The notes under the pieces are model-generated. The model was not told the DNA's origin, ran no database searches, and was given only the letters and a program-made list of their open reading frames with translations. Shown one piece after another: positions 12,132 through 21,310 of a stretch of 64,000 nt of DNA; position 1 is the first letter of the stretch; the number at the start of each line of letters is the position of its first letter. The position numbers were made by a program, and so were the translations under genes. This stretch comes from Puccinia triticina (lineage: Eukaryota; Basidiomycota; Pucciniomycetes; Pucciniales; Pucciniaceae), in assembly GCF_026914185.1 (NCBI RefSeq), contig NC_070571.1, positions 5,249,207-5,313,206 of the forward strand, given 5' to 3'.

Positions 12132-13007
12132 TAGGGTTGAAATAGGGTTGGGTCAACCCACCAGGTAGTATACCCAACCTGTGTCAGGTCTGGGGCCGGG
12201 TTTGGGTTGGCTTTTGTCTCAAAAACTGGGTTTTGACCCGACCCGCCACCAACGGTGGGCCAGCTGCGCTAACCGTAGCGTTAGCGTAGCGGAATTCCGC
12301 TAAATTTTAGCGTAGCGTTAGCGGAATTGCGCCTTCTCTGCGCTAACGCTACGCGCAAAGGGTGCGCGGCTAATTTAGCTGTTAGTGTAGCGTTAGCGCA
12401 GATGCGCGCAGTTGCGCTAACGCTACACATGCAGGGCGCAAAAGAGCGCGCGCTACGGTGCACCACAGTGCTTTTAGCTGAAAAAAGGGCCTTTTTTTTT
12501 TGCTAAAAGCGCTGTAGTGCAGCGTAGCGTAGCGTAGTGACTGTAGCGGCGCGCTAACACTAAAAAAAAATTGGTGTGCTGTTAGCGCCGCTGAAAATTA
12601 GCGCAGCGTAGCGGCGCTAACAGCGCGCTAACGCTACTCAAAATGGGCAGGCGCTTTTTGCCGCTACGCTAACGCGTAGCGCTGAAATAGCATAGCGGCC
12701 CACCATTGCTGGCACAGACCCACTAGATTTTTGGGTCAGGTTTAGCCTATTTTATGATTGGTCCGGCCTGAAACCCAACTACAACGCCTACAACAGTATA
12801 AATGGGGGGGTTTTTGACACCTGATAGGTTGGGTCTACCCGAGAGCTGTCGGATCAGAAACCGACCCGACCCAAAACAGTAAGATGTTGGGTTGGGTTTG
12901 GGAAGCATGTTTTCAAATCTGACCCAACCCAACCCGCACTAAATTCTGTGTTGGGTTCAACTTCAGGCACTGTTTTCCAACCCAAACCCAACCCAGTTTC
13001 ATCCCTA
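12132..13007. mobile_element. hAT-type MITE with 8-bp target duplication
   Basis: The left end reads TAGGGTTGAAATAGGGTTGGG and the inverse of the right end reads TAGGGATGAAACTGGGTTGGG. The element is flanked on both sides by the 8-bp duplication TCACCAGG (12124-12131 and 13008-13015). An 8-bp duplication and TAGGGATGAAA-like ends are typical of hAT elements. The right end of the hAT transposon at 49201 has the same terminus (inverse TAGGGATGAAAGTGGGT). Subterminal DNA is rich in GGGTTGGG/CCCAACCC. The element has no coding capacity and contains a nested second element at 12250-12708. Confidence 0.8.
12250..12708. mobile_element. TAGCG-pentamer palindromic element, nested copy
   Basis: The ends read CAACGGTGGGCC (12250-12261) and, inverted from the right, CAATGGTGGGCC (12697-12708). 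Between them the sequence is largely reiterated TAGCG/CGCTA and GCGCTAAC words, so either strand can fold on itself along most of its length. The 7 bp next to the ends (CCGCCAC and CTGGCAC) agree at 5 of 7 positions, consistent with an aged 7-bp target duplication. Related sequence recurs inside 51089-52484. It has no coding capacity. Confidence 0.6.
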
Positions 13008-13103
13008 TCACCAGGAAAAATTACTTTTCACTTGACTACAGGCAAATCAGCCTAAGTCCAATGAGCTACCCACCAGTTGCACAGTTGGCCACATGGACAG
13101 CCC

Positions 13104-14402
13104 CCTGTAGAAAACAAAAGGGCCATTGCGGTTAGTTGTGGGGTTGCATCAGAGATCTAAAAAAGCAAAAGCCATTTTTGCTTCATATCACCTGATGTCT
13201 GGTGACAACTTGTTTCTCCTGGTGTGCAGACTGGGTTGAATACAAGGCAGAGAGGTGTTCTACTTTTTTGACTGGTCCTACAAAGCAAGTTTTTTAGGAA
13301 GTGCTGTTTGCAGATTACAGAAAGAAGGTTGTATTTTCCAAATTTTATGACATATGTTGTTATGATTCTACATAGATGTCTCAACTCTGAGGATGAATTC
13401 ATTTGATAATATGTAGATATGGGATCGCCTTGTTCAATCATAAGACATTTTGCTTGGTTTATGCAGATCAGCTTGCAATGAAGAGGTTTATTTGATCTAA
13501 AGAAGCCAATGGTAAAAGAGTTTGATTGATCTAGAGCAGCTGATGATAAAACACCTTGATTAATCTTGAGAAGCTGATGATAAAACAGTCTGATTGATTA
13601 TAAGCAGCCAATATCAAGAAATAATTCTGATGGAGGACTTCCCATCAACTTTCAATAAATCTCAAATTTCAAATTTTGCAGGGAGATCTGAAATCTGGAA
13701 CTCTGGATCACTTTGGGGACCTTTGGGGACCTAGATTTCCCAGCAAAATCTGAAATATGTGGGTTCAGATCTGACTTTCCAAATCAACAGGGAGTCCTCC
13801 AATCTTTGTGTTCAGCTGCCAAGGAATTGGTAAGACCCTTCAAAGCTCTACAGTAAGTGCACTGTGCAGCTTGTCTTCTATTTGCACTTTTTCACTTTTG
13901 ACAGTGACACTTAACCTATCTCACTATTGATTAAAATTTCCACTCTCAGAAGTGAAATTTTCACCACACGTGTATGGAGCAAAAATATTCATCATATTCA
14001 CTAACATTTAAGTCAACCCCAAAAAACACATCAAATGAGAAAATCTTCACCTAATATTGGTTCAAATAGTGTCCAGAAAGCCATTGAAATATTTGAATCA
14101 TATCTGCCCAATTCCTTTCCTTCAGACGTGTACATGGAGTTGATAAAACCAGGCCTCAGCCAAGTTTAGATGCTTGTGCAGCTTTCTCAAGAGTGAGGAA
14201 ACGATTCAATAGTGCTCCAATACAGATGAGGTTAGATCAGAGGCTCCAATGAGCTTTCAGAAATTGAACTTCCAAGGCTCACAGTTGGCAGTTCTGAATC
14301 TGATGGAGATAATCCTTCTTTCTTGAGTTAGATAAATTCATTGACAATTCTGAATTCTGGTATAGAATTACAGTACTTTCCCTTCATCAGTTAAACTCCA
14401 AG
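13104..14402. other. Intergenic, AT-rich, with one MITE
   Basis: No gene is visible. The open frame at 13157-13441 (minus) has no domain. Near 13495-13620 a loose direct repeat of about 45 bp (GATAAAACA-TTGATT-AT-AAGCAGC(C/T)AAT) occurs three to four times. A MITE lies at 13631-13801. The DIRS-element repeats start at 14403. Confidence 0.45.
13631..13801. mobile_element. MITE, TGGAGGACTT family, copy 2
   Basis: The left end reads TGGAGGACTTCCCATCAAC; the inverse of the right end reads TGGAGGACTCCCTGTTGAT. Interior half-sites such as GCAGGGAGATCTGAAATCTGG and CCCAGCAAAATCTGAAAT suggest the element is mostly a long imperfect hairpin. The interior resembles copy 3 at 20532, which also uses the AAATCTG/CAGATTT words. 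Confidence 0.6.
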
Positions 14403-16010
14403 TCCAAGCCGTCTACGCTTTTTCTCTTCCGCACACTTTTCCGGATAAATCTTTGCCGCAGCGCAGTGCTTATGAACAAGATTGATCCGTAGACCCTCGT
14501 GGTCCCTACTGTTAGGGTAGGTTTTCACTAGGGTCGGTGTCTGGGTCTCGGTGGAGAGACTCACCTAAAACCTTGTTGGTTATTAGGTCACTGTGATGAG
14601 CCCCGGCCTATAGAAGTGGCTGGGCACTGGTGACTGGTGAGTTTCCCTCCTTCCTGGAGGCGGAGAGAAATAGGTGCCTCTGGCAAGCGGAGAAGGTGAG
14701 GGCTAGCGCTAAACCCGTGCCGACCCCCCCTCTCCGCGGTGTCCCCTTCCCTTGAAGAAAGTAGGGTGGGTGGGAGGTCCGAAAGAAACTGCGTTGAGTG
14801 CGAGAGAAAACTGTGAGCGGAGACGCGATGATAGCAAGGTGTGGATGTCGAAGTGAGGGATAGGTCACGGTGGAGGGCTCAGGTGATGCGAGGGAGCTCT
14901 TGGGATCTTAAGAGAAAACAAAGATCCAACCTGCTACGCTCGGTCCCTAAGCTGTCCTAAAACCTCCCTGAGCCCCCGGTCCAGTCCAGTTCCACACGCT
15001 CGCGTGCTTGGACCTTGCTGACCTCCCCTGACGGTCCGATCCGCTCCAATCCAAGCCGTCTACGCTTTTTCTCTTCCGCACACTTTTCCGGATAAATCTT
15101 TGCCGCAGCGCAGTGCTTATGAGCAAGATTGATCCGTAGACCCTCGTGGTCCCTACTGTTAGGGTAGGTTTTCACTAGGGTCGGTGTCTGGGTCTTGGTG
15201 GAGAGACTCACCTAAAACCTTGTTGGTTATTAGGTCACTGTGATGAGCCCCGGCCTATAGAAGTGGCTGGGCACTGGTGACTGGTGAGTTTCCCTCCTTC
15301 CTGGAGGCGGAGAGAAATAGGTGCCTCTGGCAAGCGGAGAAGGTGAGGGCTAGCGCTAAACCCGTGCCGACCCCCCCTCTCCGCGGTGTCCCCTTCCCTT
15401 GAAGAAAGTAGGGTGGGTGGGAGGTCCGAAAGAAACTGCGTTGAGTGCGAGAGAAAACTGTGAGCGGAGACGCGATGATAGCAAGGTGTGGATGTCGAAG
15501 TGAGGGATAGGTCACGGTGGAGGGCTCAGGTGATGCGAGGGAGCTCTTGGGATCTTAAGAGAAAACAAAGATCCAACCTGCTACGCTCGGTCCCTAAGCT
15601 GTCCTAAAACCTCCCTGAGCCCCCGGTCCAGTCCAGTTCCACACGCTCGCGTGCTTGGACCTTGCTGACCTCCCCTGACGGTCCGATCCGCTCCAATCCA
15701 AGCCGTCTACGCTTTTTCTCTTCCGCACACTTTTCCGGATAAATCTTTGCCGCAGCGCAGTGCTTATGAGCAAGATTGATCCGTAGACCCTCGTGGTCCC
15801 TACTGTTAGGGTAGGTTTTCACTAGGGTCGGTGTCTGGGTCTTGGTGGAGAGACTCACCTAAAACCTTGTTGGTTATTAGGTCACCGTGATGAGCCCCGG
15901 CCTATAGAAGTGGCTGGGCACTGGTGACTGGTGAGTTTCCCTCCTTCCTGGAGGCGGAGAGAAATAGGTGCCTCTGGCAAGCGGAGAAGGTGAGGGCTAG
16001 CGCTAAACCC
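14403..16010. repeat. Tandem 647-bp A-M-C units plus terminal A block
   Basis: Units start at 14403, 15050 and 15697, an exact 647-bp period, each with TCCAAGCCGTCTACGC. The third unit stops after the A block at 16010 (CGCTAAACCC) and internal element DNA follows. Units 1 and 2 differ at very few sites (for example GAACAAG against GAGCAAG near 14471/15118). Open frames on the minus strand (14608-14868 and 15255-15515; 14957-15211 and 15604-15858) are identical between units because the DNA is duplicated; they show no domain and are probably not genes. Confidence 0.9.
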
Positions 16011-16268
16011 ACAACTCAGGGAGAAGCCTGAGCCTGAGCGAGACCCCCAACTTCTACCTAATTGATCTCTCACGTCCCCCAAAACCCAACCAGAAACACA
16101 ATCAAGAGAGCGTAGCTTAATAAACCAAAACAAGCGAACACAAATTGTGTCGCAAATGGTCCTTTCATACGTGTACAAAGGAGGACAGTCCCTCGAAACA
16201 ATACCAAAGGTAAGAGCCATCTGCACACACCGCCAATGCCGCGCCGAAAAAATAGCCTGATAAACCCC

Positions 16269-17939
16269 CTAGACGGTGAAGATTACCTGGGACAACACGT
16301 CCTGCAAGTCAGCGGGTACATCTATTATGATTTGATGTCGTACTTCTTGTCCCGACCGGATGCCGCGTGACAGCGCGTCTGCTTTGTTGTCTTTTGACGA
16401 AACTCTCTTGGCCACAAGGTCGACGCCTTCCTCCAACAGGATATCTTGTATTCGCATCCATTCGGTGTTTGCTTGCACGTCCCTGGATTTCTTGTTGTTG
16501 ATACCGTTCTCCGTTGTCGTGTTGTCGGTCCATACGACCAAAGTTTTGCCTTTTTGTTGACGCAATTTCAAAATCATTAAGAGGCCCAAACGGATCGCCA
16601 CTGTTTCCAAATAGGATATCCGCCGTGGGTCCTCTCGCGGATTGCACAACTTAAACTGCGCCCAATTTTTTCCAACAAGGACACCTATTCCGAATGAAGT
16701 GGACGCGTCTCCCACCCAGCCGACATCAACTGGGGGGCCGTAGCTGATAATCCTTGTTTCCTCAAAATTGTTTAGGGTTTCTAACCAAAATTCCAAATCC
16801 AAAATCGCATCCGGAGGTGTGTGTCGTGCAGTTTTCCTATGTTGCCAGGACATCAGCCATTGATAAATCGAGTTTAAGCGGCATTTCAAATGTGGCAAAA
16901 GGTATGAAACGTGGTTCAATCTACCGGCTAGAACCTCCACTTCTTCGTAATGAAATTTCTCTCCCTTCTTCAGAAACGGGATTATCTGATTTATTCTCTG
17001 TTCTAGCTTGCCATCCGGTAATCAAACGGTCTTCTTTATTCCGTTCCATATGAATCCGATGAACTTTTGTTCTTCGGAAAAATTTGAGAACTTCTTGTCG
17101 TTTGTTAAAACTCCTAAATCTAAAGAAAACTTGACTATGTCTTGCATGTCCACACTCTCGCCTTTAAGTCGGACAAAGAGGTTGTCGTCGACCCACCTAA
17201 AGACATTAACAAGCTTGAAATGGCTCTTCATTATCAACTTCCAAGCGTCTGCCGGTCAACCAAAGGAACCACAACCCGCAACGCCTCCAAAGGTGATACG
17301 AGTATCCAGCAGAAAATTACCGTCGAAATCCTTCACTAAGAGATATTTCCATTGATCCATCCTCGTAGGGATCTGCCGATATGCTTTTTCCCAATCGAAT
17401 AAAGCTAGTTCCAATTCGCGGTCATCAGATGCGAAGAACTTCGAGACCACTTTAAAATCATCCCACGTTGTATCGAAATCCCTTTTATTAACGAAGGAAT
17501 TCACTGATCTGATTGTAATATCATTCCGCGGGAACAACAAGTCATTGATTGGTCGAATGACTCCATCGTTATTCACCACCGCGCCCAGAGGATTTGATCT
17601 GAAAAAACCGAATTTGGATGCCACTTCTTCGCGAGAGAACGGACCGAACATCCGATGTGCCTTCAGCTCCTTCCTTATTGACTCTTCTATTTGAGCCTTT
17701 GCCAAAAGAGATGACTTGTGATTATCCGGTGTAAAAAACTCCAAATCCCCCAGTTGGTGTTCTGGGATACCTTGATCGAAGCCGTTCTCAAAACCCAACA
17801 ACACGTCTTCATACTCCGGCAGGAGACTGTGTTCCGTTAACGCTTTACTCCAATTAACCAAATTCATCTCACATCTTACCTTCACTGGCCAAGAATCAGA
17901 ATTCTCACACTCGACCTCACTAGAATCATCAATTTGCAT
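16269..17939 (-). pseudogene. DIRS-type reverse transcriptase-RNase H, two in-frame TGA
   Basis: One frame of 557 codons runs from 17939 to 16269, interrupted by TGA at 17258-17256 and 17024-17022. The reverse transcriptase spans about residues 90-330: FDWEKAYRQIP (catalytic Asp near residue 183), DTRITFGGVAGCGSFG, then RWVDDNLF (catalytic VDD near residue 250). RNase H follows, with LVVWTDNTTTENG and DNKADALSRG near the C terminus. Both stops fall where family members carry a charged or Arg residue and are one C-to-T change from CGA. The product would copy element RNA into DNA. In an active element this ORF would be followed by a tyrosine recombinase, which is missing here. Confidence 0.85.
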
Positions 17940-18144
17940 CGTTATTAAATTCCTCTTTCTGTTGTTATTGATTACACCAACAAGGAAAAAAAAAAATTCA
18001 CAAGTGAAAAATAATGAGAAACAATTTCAGGATTCACGAAAACAATAAAGGGAATGATGACTTTTGACAGTGAACTAAGACTGATCAATAACAACTGAAA
18101 ATTGTATTCCTCTACATTGGGAAAAGATTCAAACGGAGACAAGC

Positions 18145-19991
18145 CTACTGAGTGTCTTTCTCTTTTGCGTTCGACTTTGTGTTATCCTTCTTGTTCGATT
18201 GCCTAGCAAAACCGAGATCTCTGCCATAACCGCCTCGGTCACGATTAAAACCGCCACGATAATAGCCACTGGAACTTTTGCCAAAACCACCACAGTAATA
18301 ACCACCGGATTCTTCATCATGACCATGGTGTCTGTACCCATGTTCGGAAAGATCTCTATTCTTTCTACCGTAACCATTGTCTTGATGGTACTCCGGATGG
18401 TTTTGATAGTCTGAATGCCTCCTTTCTTGTCCGAAACGCTCTCCTTGACCCCTGAAGCCGCCGCGTCCCCTAGTAGCGCCTCGATTATTGTATCTGCCGG
18501 TCGAGTCTTCATAGGCCTTAGATCTTGATTCTCTCGGTTTACCCGTCTTCGGATCCCAACCAAATTTTTTCCCACCATAAGCGTAGGGGTTATCGGTAAA
18601 TTCAAGTTCGTCCAAAGATTTCGTTATGTTGTACGCCCAAACTCACACATCTTCTCTAAATATTGATATGTCAACAGCTGAAACTACCCCTTCATTTACC
18701 GGTACTTGATAAGAAAAGGCGTTTTGTCTTATGATCAAATCATATCTGAAACCCGTCAAGAACTTGTATTCTTCTATGATTGCGTCGACATTTGCCTTGT
18801 GCTGAAGAATCCAATCCGCAAAGTCAGGAAAGTTGTACATGTTGCGATATGTGACATGGAAATTCCTATGATTAGAAGTCCACTTCACGAAAGATTGAGT
18901 CCACTCGTTCGGGTATTCGAAGCCCGTATAATTCCCATCTTTTTCATCTGATCTTGACCTCTTATTTGTATGAGCTTGAATAGCATCTTCCTGCCAATCC
19001 TTGCCGAAAATCGTCAAAGGAAGAGGACCACGAAATTCTCTAATATTCTTATCGAAATAAGGGGTGAAACCCACATCAAAGTGTCTCGGAATTGATCCTT
19101 TGATGAACACAATGGTCGTCTTTTCAGCTGATCTCTTTGCTACGTTGATTGCAGGGATTACGGCATCTGACGACTTTGCTCTCAATATGTCCGGTTTCGC
19201 CAAAGGGGGAGCTAGGGATCCCGTCATCGGAGTGACTTCAATCGAACTCAATTTAGTATATAAACCCATGAAGAATTCGGTGTTCTCTGCATCATTGTTG
19301 CTGACAGCTTCCGTAACCTTTTCCCATAAACGTTCCTTTTGAGATTTCTTCGGTTTATCAGCATTAGAAACCAACACCGTTGGTACGCTCGTAGAATTGG
19401 GTTCTTTCACGGCCATAGGCGCTTGTTGATCGTGAACGACGATTAAATCAGTCGGATCTGGCACCTGGGGAACCTTCGATAAGAGAGCCTTATATCTCGC
19501 AGCTATCGCTCCCGTCTCGTTCCCGGTCTCCTCGACGGGGCCTGGCACTTCTATAATCAACAGATTTTGATGAAGGCATGATGATTAATATCAACACTTC
19601 TCAACTCGAAGGTACATCTTATTTCGGTAGTCATGTTACATGCCTATCTCAGCCACTTAGAGATGCTAACCTTTAAAGGCCTCACTATCGTCACTCTCGC
19701 TACCATCTGGCACGAGTTCCGGCCCTCCTTGAACCTTTCGTGTACCTACCCGAATTTCCCATCATGAAGATAAATGCGACGAGATTAGTAGGCCATCAAC
19801 TTAGGCATTAATCTTCTAAAAAACCAGAACTGACTACTTGAGTTCGGTGTTAATGAGTTATCTTCGGTGCGTATCGCGTCATCCGATGCTTGTTGTTCGT
19901 TTAACAAGGTACCACCTTGAGGCATATCGCCTTGCGATAGTGCATTCTTCGCCAATCTACGTGTCGCTCTTTTGACCATCTCCTCAACCAT
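18145..19991 (-). pseudogene. Gag-like ORF of the DIRS element, one in-frame TGA
   Basis: The main frame (19560-18145) is broken by TGA at 18645-18643, after SIFREDV; the same frame continues with VWAYNITKSLDELEF. The part after the stop has a WDPKTGKPRESRS stretch and a Gly/Arg/Tyr-rich tail (RGGFRGQG, GGYYCGGFG, RGGFNRDRGG), as expected of a nucleic-acid-binding Gag protein. No zinc knuckle is seen. A likely first exon begins at ATG 19991 (MVEEMVKRATRRLAKNALSQ), and a short middle exon lies near 19740-19670 (PELVPDGSESDDSEAF). Exon joins between 19990 and 19560 are uncertain. Position 5' of the RT frame fits Gag. Confidence 0.65.
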
Positions 19992-20083
19992 CTTGAATAT
20001 AAAGATTTCTGTGTTTTTAAACTTCGCTGTCGATGTCGAATGAGTTCGACGGTTTAAAATGAGAATGAGTTTGATAGTCTAAA

Positions 20084-20354
20084 CCGAAAGAAACTGCGTT
20101 GAGTGCGAGAGAAAACTGTGAGCGGAGACGCGATGATAGCAAGGTGTGGATGTCGAAGTGAGGGATAGGTCACGGTGGAGGGCTCAGGTGATGCGAGGGA
20201 GCTCTTGGGATCTTAAGAGAAAACAAAGATCCAACCTGCTACGCTCGGTCCCTAAGCTGTCCTAAAACCTCCCTGAGCCCCCGGTCCAGTCCAGTTCCAC
20301 ACGCTCGCGTGCTTGGACCTTGCTGACCTCCCCTGACGGTCCGATCCGCTCCAA
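20084..20354. repeat. Isolated C block, 5' terminal repeat of the DIRS element
   Basis: The 271 bp starting CCGAAAGAAACTGCG and ending CCGCTCCAA match the C blocks at 14779-15049 and 15426-15696. Here the C block stands alone, next to the gag-like ORF, while block A stands alone at the other end of the coding region. Together they make the split repeat. Confidence 0.9.
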
Positions 20355-20531
20355 AGATATTAGCACACACTATCTGGATCCCAAGTAAGAAGATGATTAA
20401 TAAATGTTGAAATGGTTGGCTTTTCCGCTGCACTCCTATTCAAATCAAGTACAGCAGGAGTTGAGACTATAATTAGATCTGACAACAGTGATGGAATCTG
20501 CCAATGGTAAACAAGGGATGGCTCCTGAGAG

Positions 20532-20674
20532 TGGAGGACTTCCTGTCAATCTGGGAACTCAGATTTTTCCAGATTTTGCGGGGAAATCTGGGCTTGATTG
20601 TCCCAAATCCCAGATCTGCCTAGATTTCCCTGCAAAATCTGGGAAAATCTGGGTTTCCAGATTGGCAGGAAGTC
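20532..20674. mobile_element. MITE, TGGAGGACTT family, copy 3
   Basis: The left end reads TGGAGGACTTCCTGTCAATCTGG; the right end (20657-20674) is CCAGATTGGCAGGAAGTC, an inverse of GACTTCCTGTCAATCTGG with one change. The interior repeats CAGATTT...AAATCTG, giving an almost continuous hairpin. The outer TGGAG is not mirrored at the right end, so that end may be truncated. Confidence 0.65.
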
Positions 20675-21310
20675 AGTCAAGACATCAAGCAGATCTTCCC
20701 AGGTCCCAAGTAGGGCACACAAATTGGCTAGGGATACATGCTAAAGGCGAGTTTCTTGTGTTGGAACTCCAGCCAACAATTTAAAACACATCACAACACC
20801 GCCCATAATTATTGGAAAAACACAGTTAAGACACTCAAAAACAAAAACAAGTGGATTAATCAAAAGAGACAGAAGGTATGGATGGCGGGCTGCAAAGGAG
20901 ACCAGAGGAGGCCTAACAGTTGATCTAAAGAGGGTTATGGTAGAACAGTATTTTTTTCTGTGTTTCTTTTTCACATTATGAGGGAACAAAATTTAACCGC
21001 CAGATATGTTTTTTTTTCTTTCTTCCTTCTAGTAGGACTCAAGAGCACACGAGGGAGGATGATGTTGCCATTCGCTAGTGATAGAGAACCCAGATCCTAC
21101 GAGGACAAAAAAAAAACAGAATGAATACCCAGCTGTCTACGAGACACGAGTAAGGCGTCGATGATTAAACATTTATCATGAGGTTGCATTTCAAAACAAG
21201 TTACATAACCCGCATAAACATGTGATAAAACGATGTAATAAAGCGGGAACGAGGATGACAAGAAGAAAGATTGGAACCAACTTTTGGCTCCCTTCACCCA
21301 GACTCGAGCT
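20675..21310. other. Intergenic, 3' flank of the HECT gene
   Basis: No gene is visible. Frames at 20738-20989 and 21097-21336 have no domain. The last part should carry the 3' untranslated region of the HECT ubiquitin ligase, whose stop codon is at 21313-21311. Confidence 0.5.

Larger units (their letters stand above)
12023..13103. repeat. 98-bp tandem dimer split by a transposon
   Basis: A segment starting ATATCACCAGG occurs at 12023-12120 and begins again at 12121. The second copy is interrupted after TCACCAGG by the element at 12132-13007 and resumes at 13008 (TCACCAGGAAAAATTAC...), running to about 13103. The two copies share phrases such as AATGAGCTACCCACCAGTT and CACAGTTGGCCA with several point differences, so the duplication is older than the insertion or has since drifted. 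Confidence 0.65.
14403..20354 (-). mobile_element. DIRS-order (Ngaro-like) retroelement with split direct repeats
   Basis: Three sequence blocks define the structure: A (314 bp), M (62 bp) and C (271 bp). Plus-strand order is A-M-C (14403-15049), A-M-C (15050-15696), A alone (15697-16010), internal coding DNA, then C alone (20084-20354). Read on the minus (coding) strand this is C - gag-like ORF - RT/RNase H - A - C-M-A - C-M-A. That is the split direct-repeat plan of Ngaro/VIPER-type elements, with one extra tandem unit. The 647-bp units are nearly identical. The reverse transcriptase and RNase H match the DIRS order in style (VDD motif, ADALSRG). No tyrosine recombinase frame was found between RNase H and the A repeat, where only about 258 bp remain. 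Both ORFs carry in-frame TGA codons, so this copy looks dead. Repeat homogeneity suggests recent activity or conversion. Confidence 0.75.

Noticed and set aside
12240..12720. CRISPR-like or satellite array
   Set aside because: The reiterated TAGCG words are not spaced repeats with unique spacers and they sit between transposon ends.
14608..15858. Pairs of identical open frames on the minus strand
   Set aside because: They are identical because the 647-bp unit is duplicated. They show no domain and are cut by the third, partial unit.
16256..18650. TGA stops as selenocysteine or reassigned codons
   Set aside because: Host genes in the window end at TGA, no SECIS-like structure was seen, and fungi generally lack selenoproteins. 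CpG decay is simpler.
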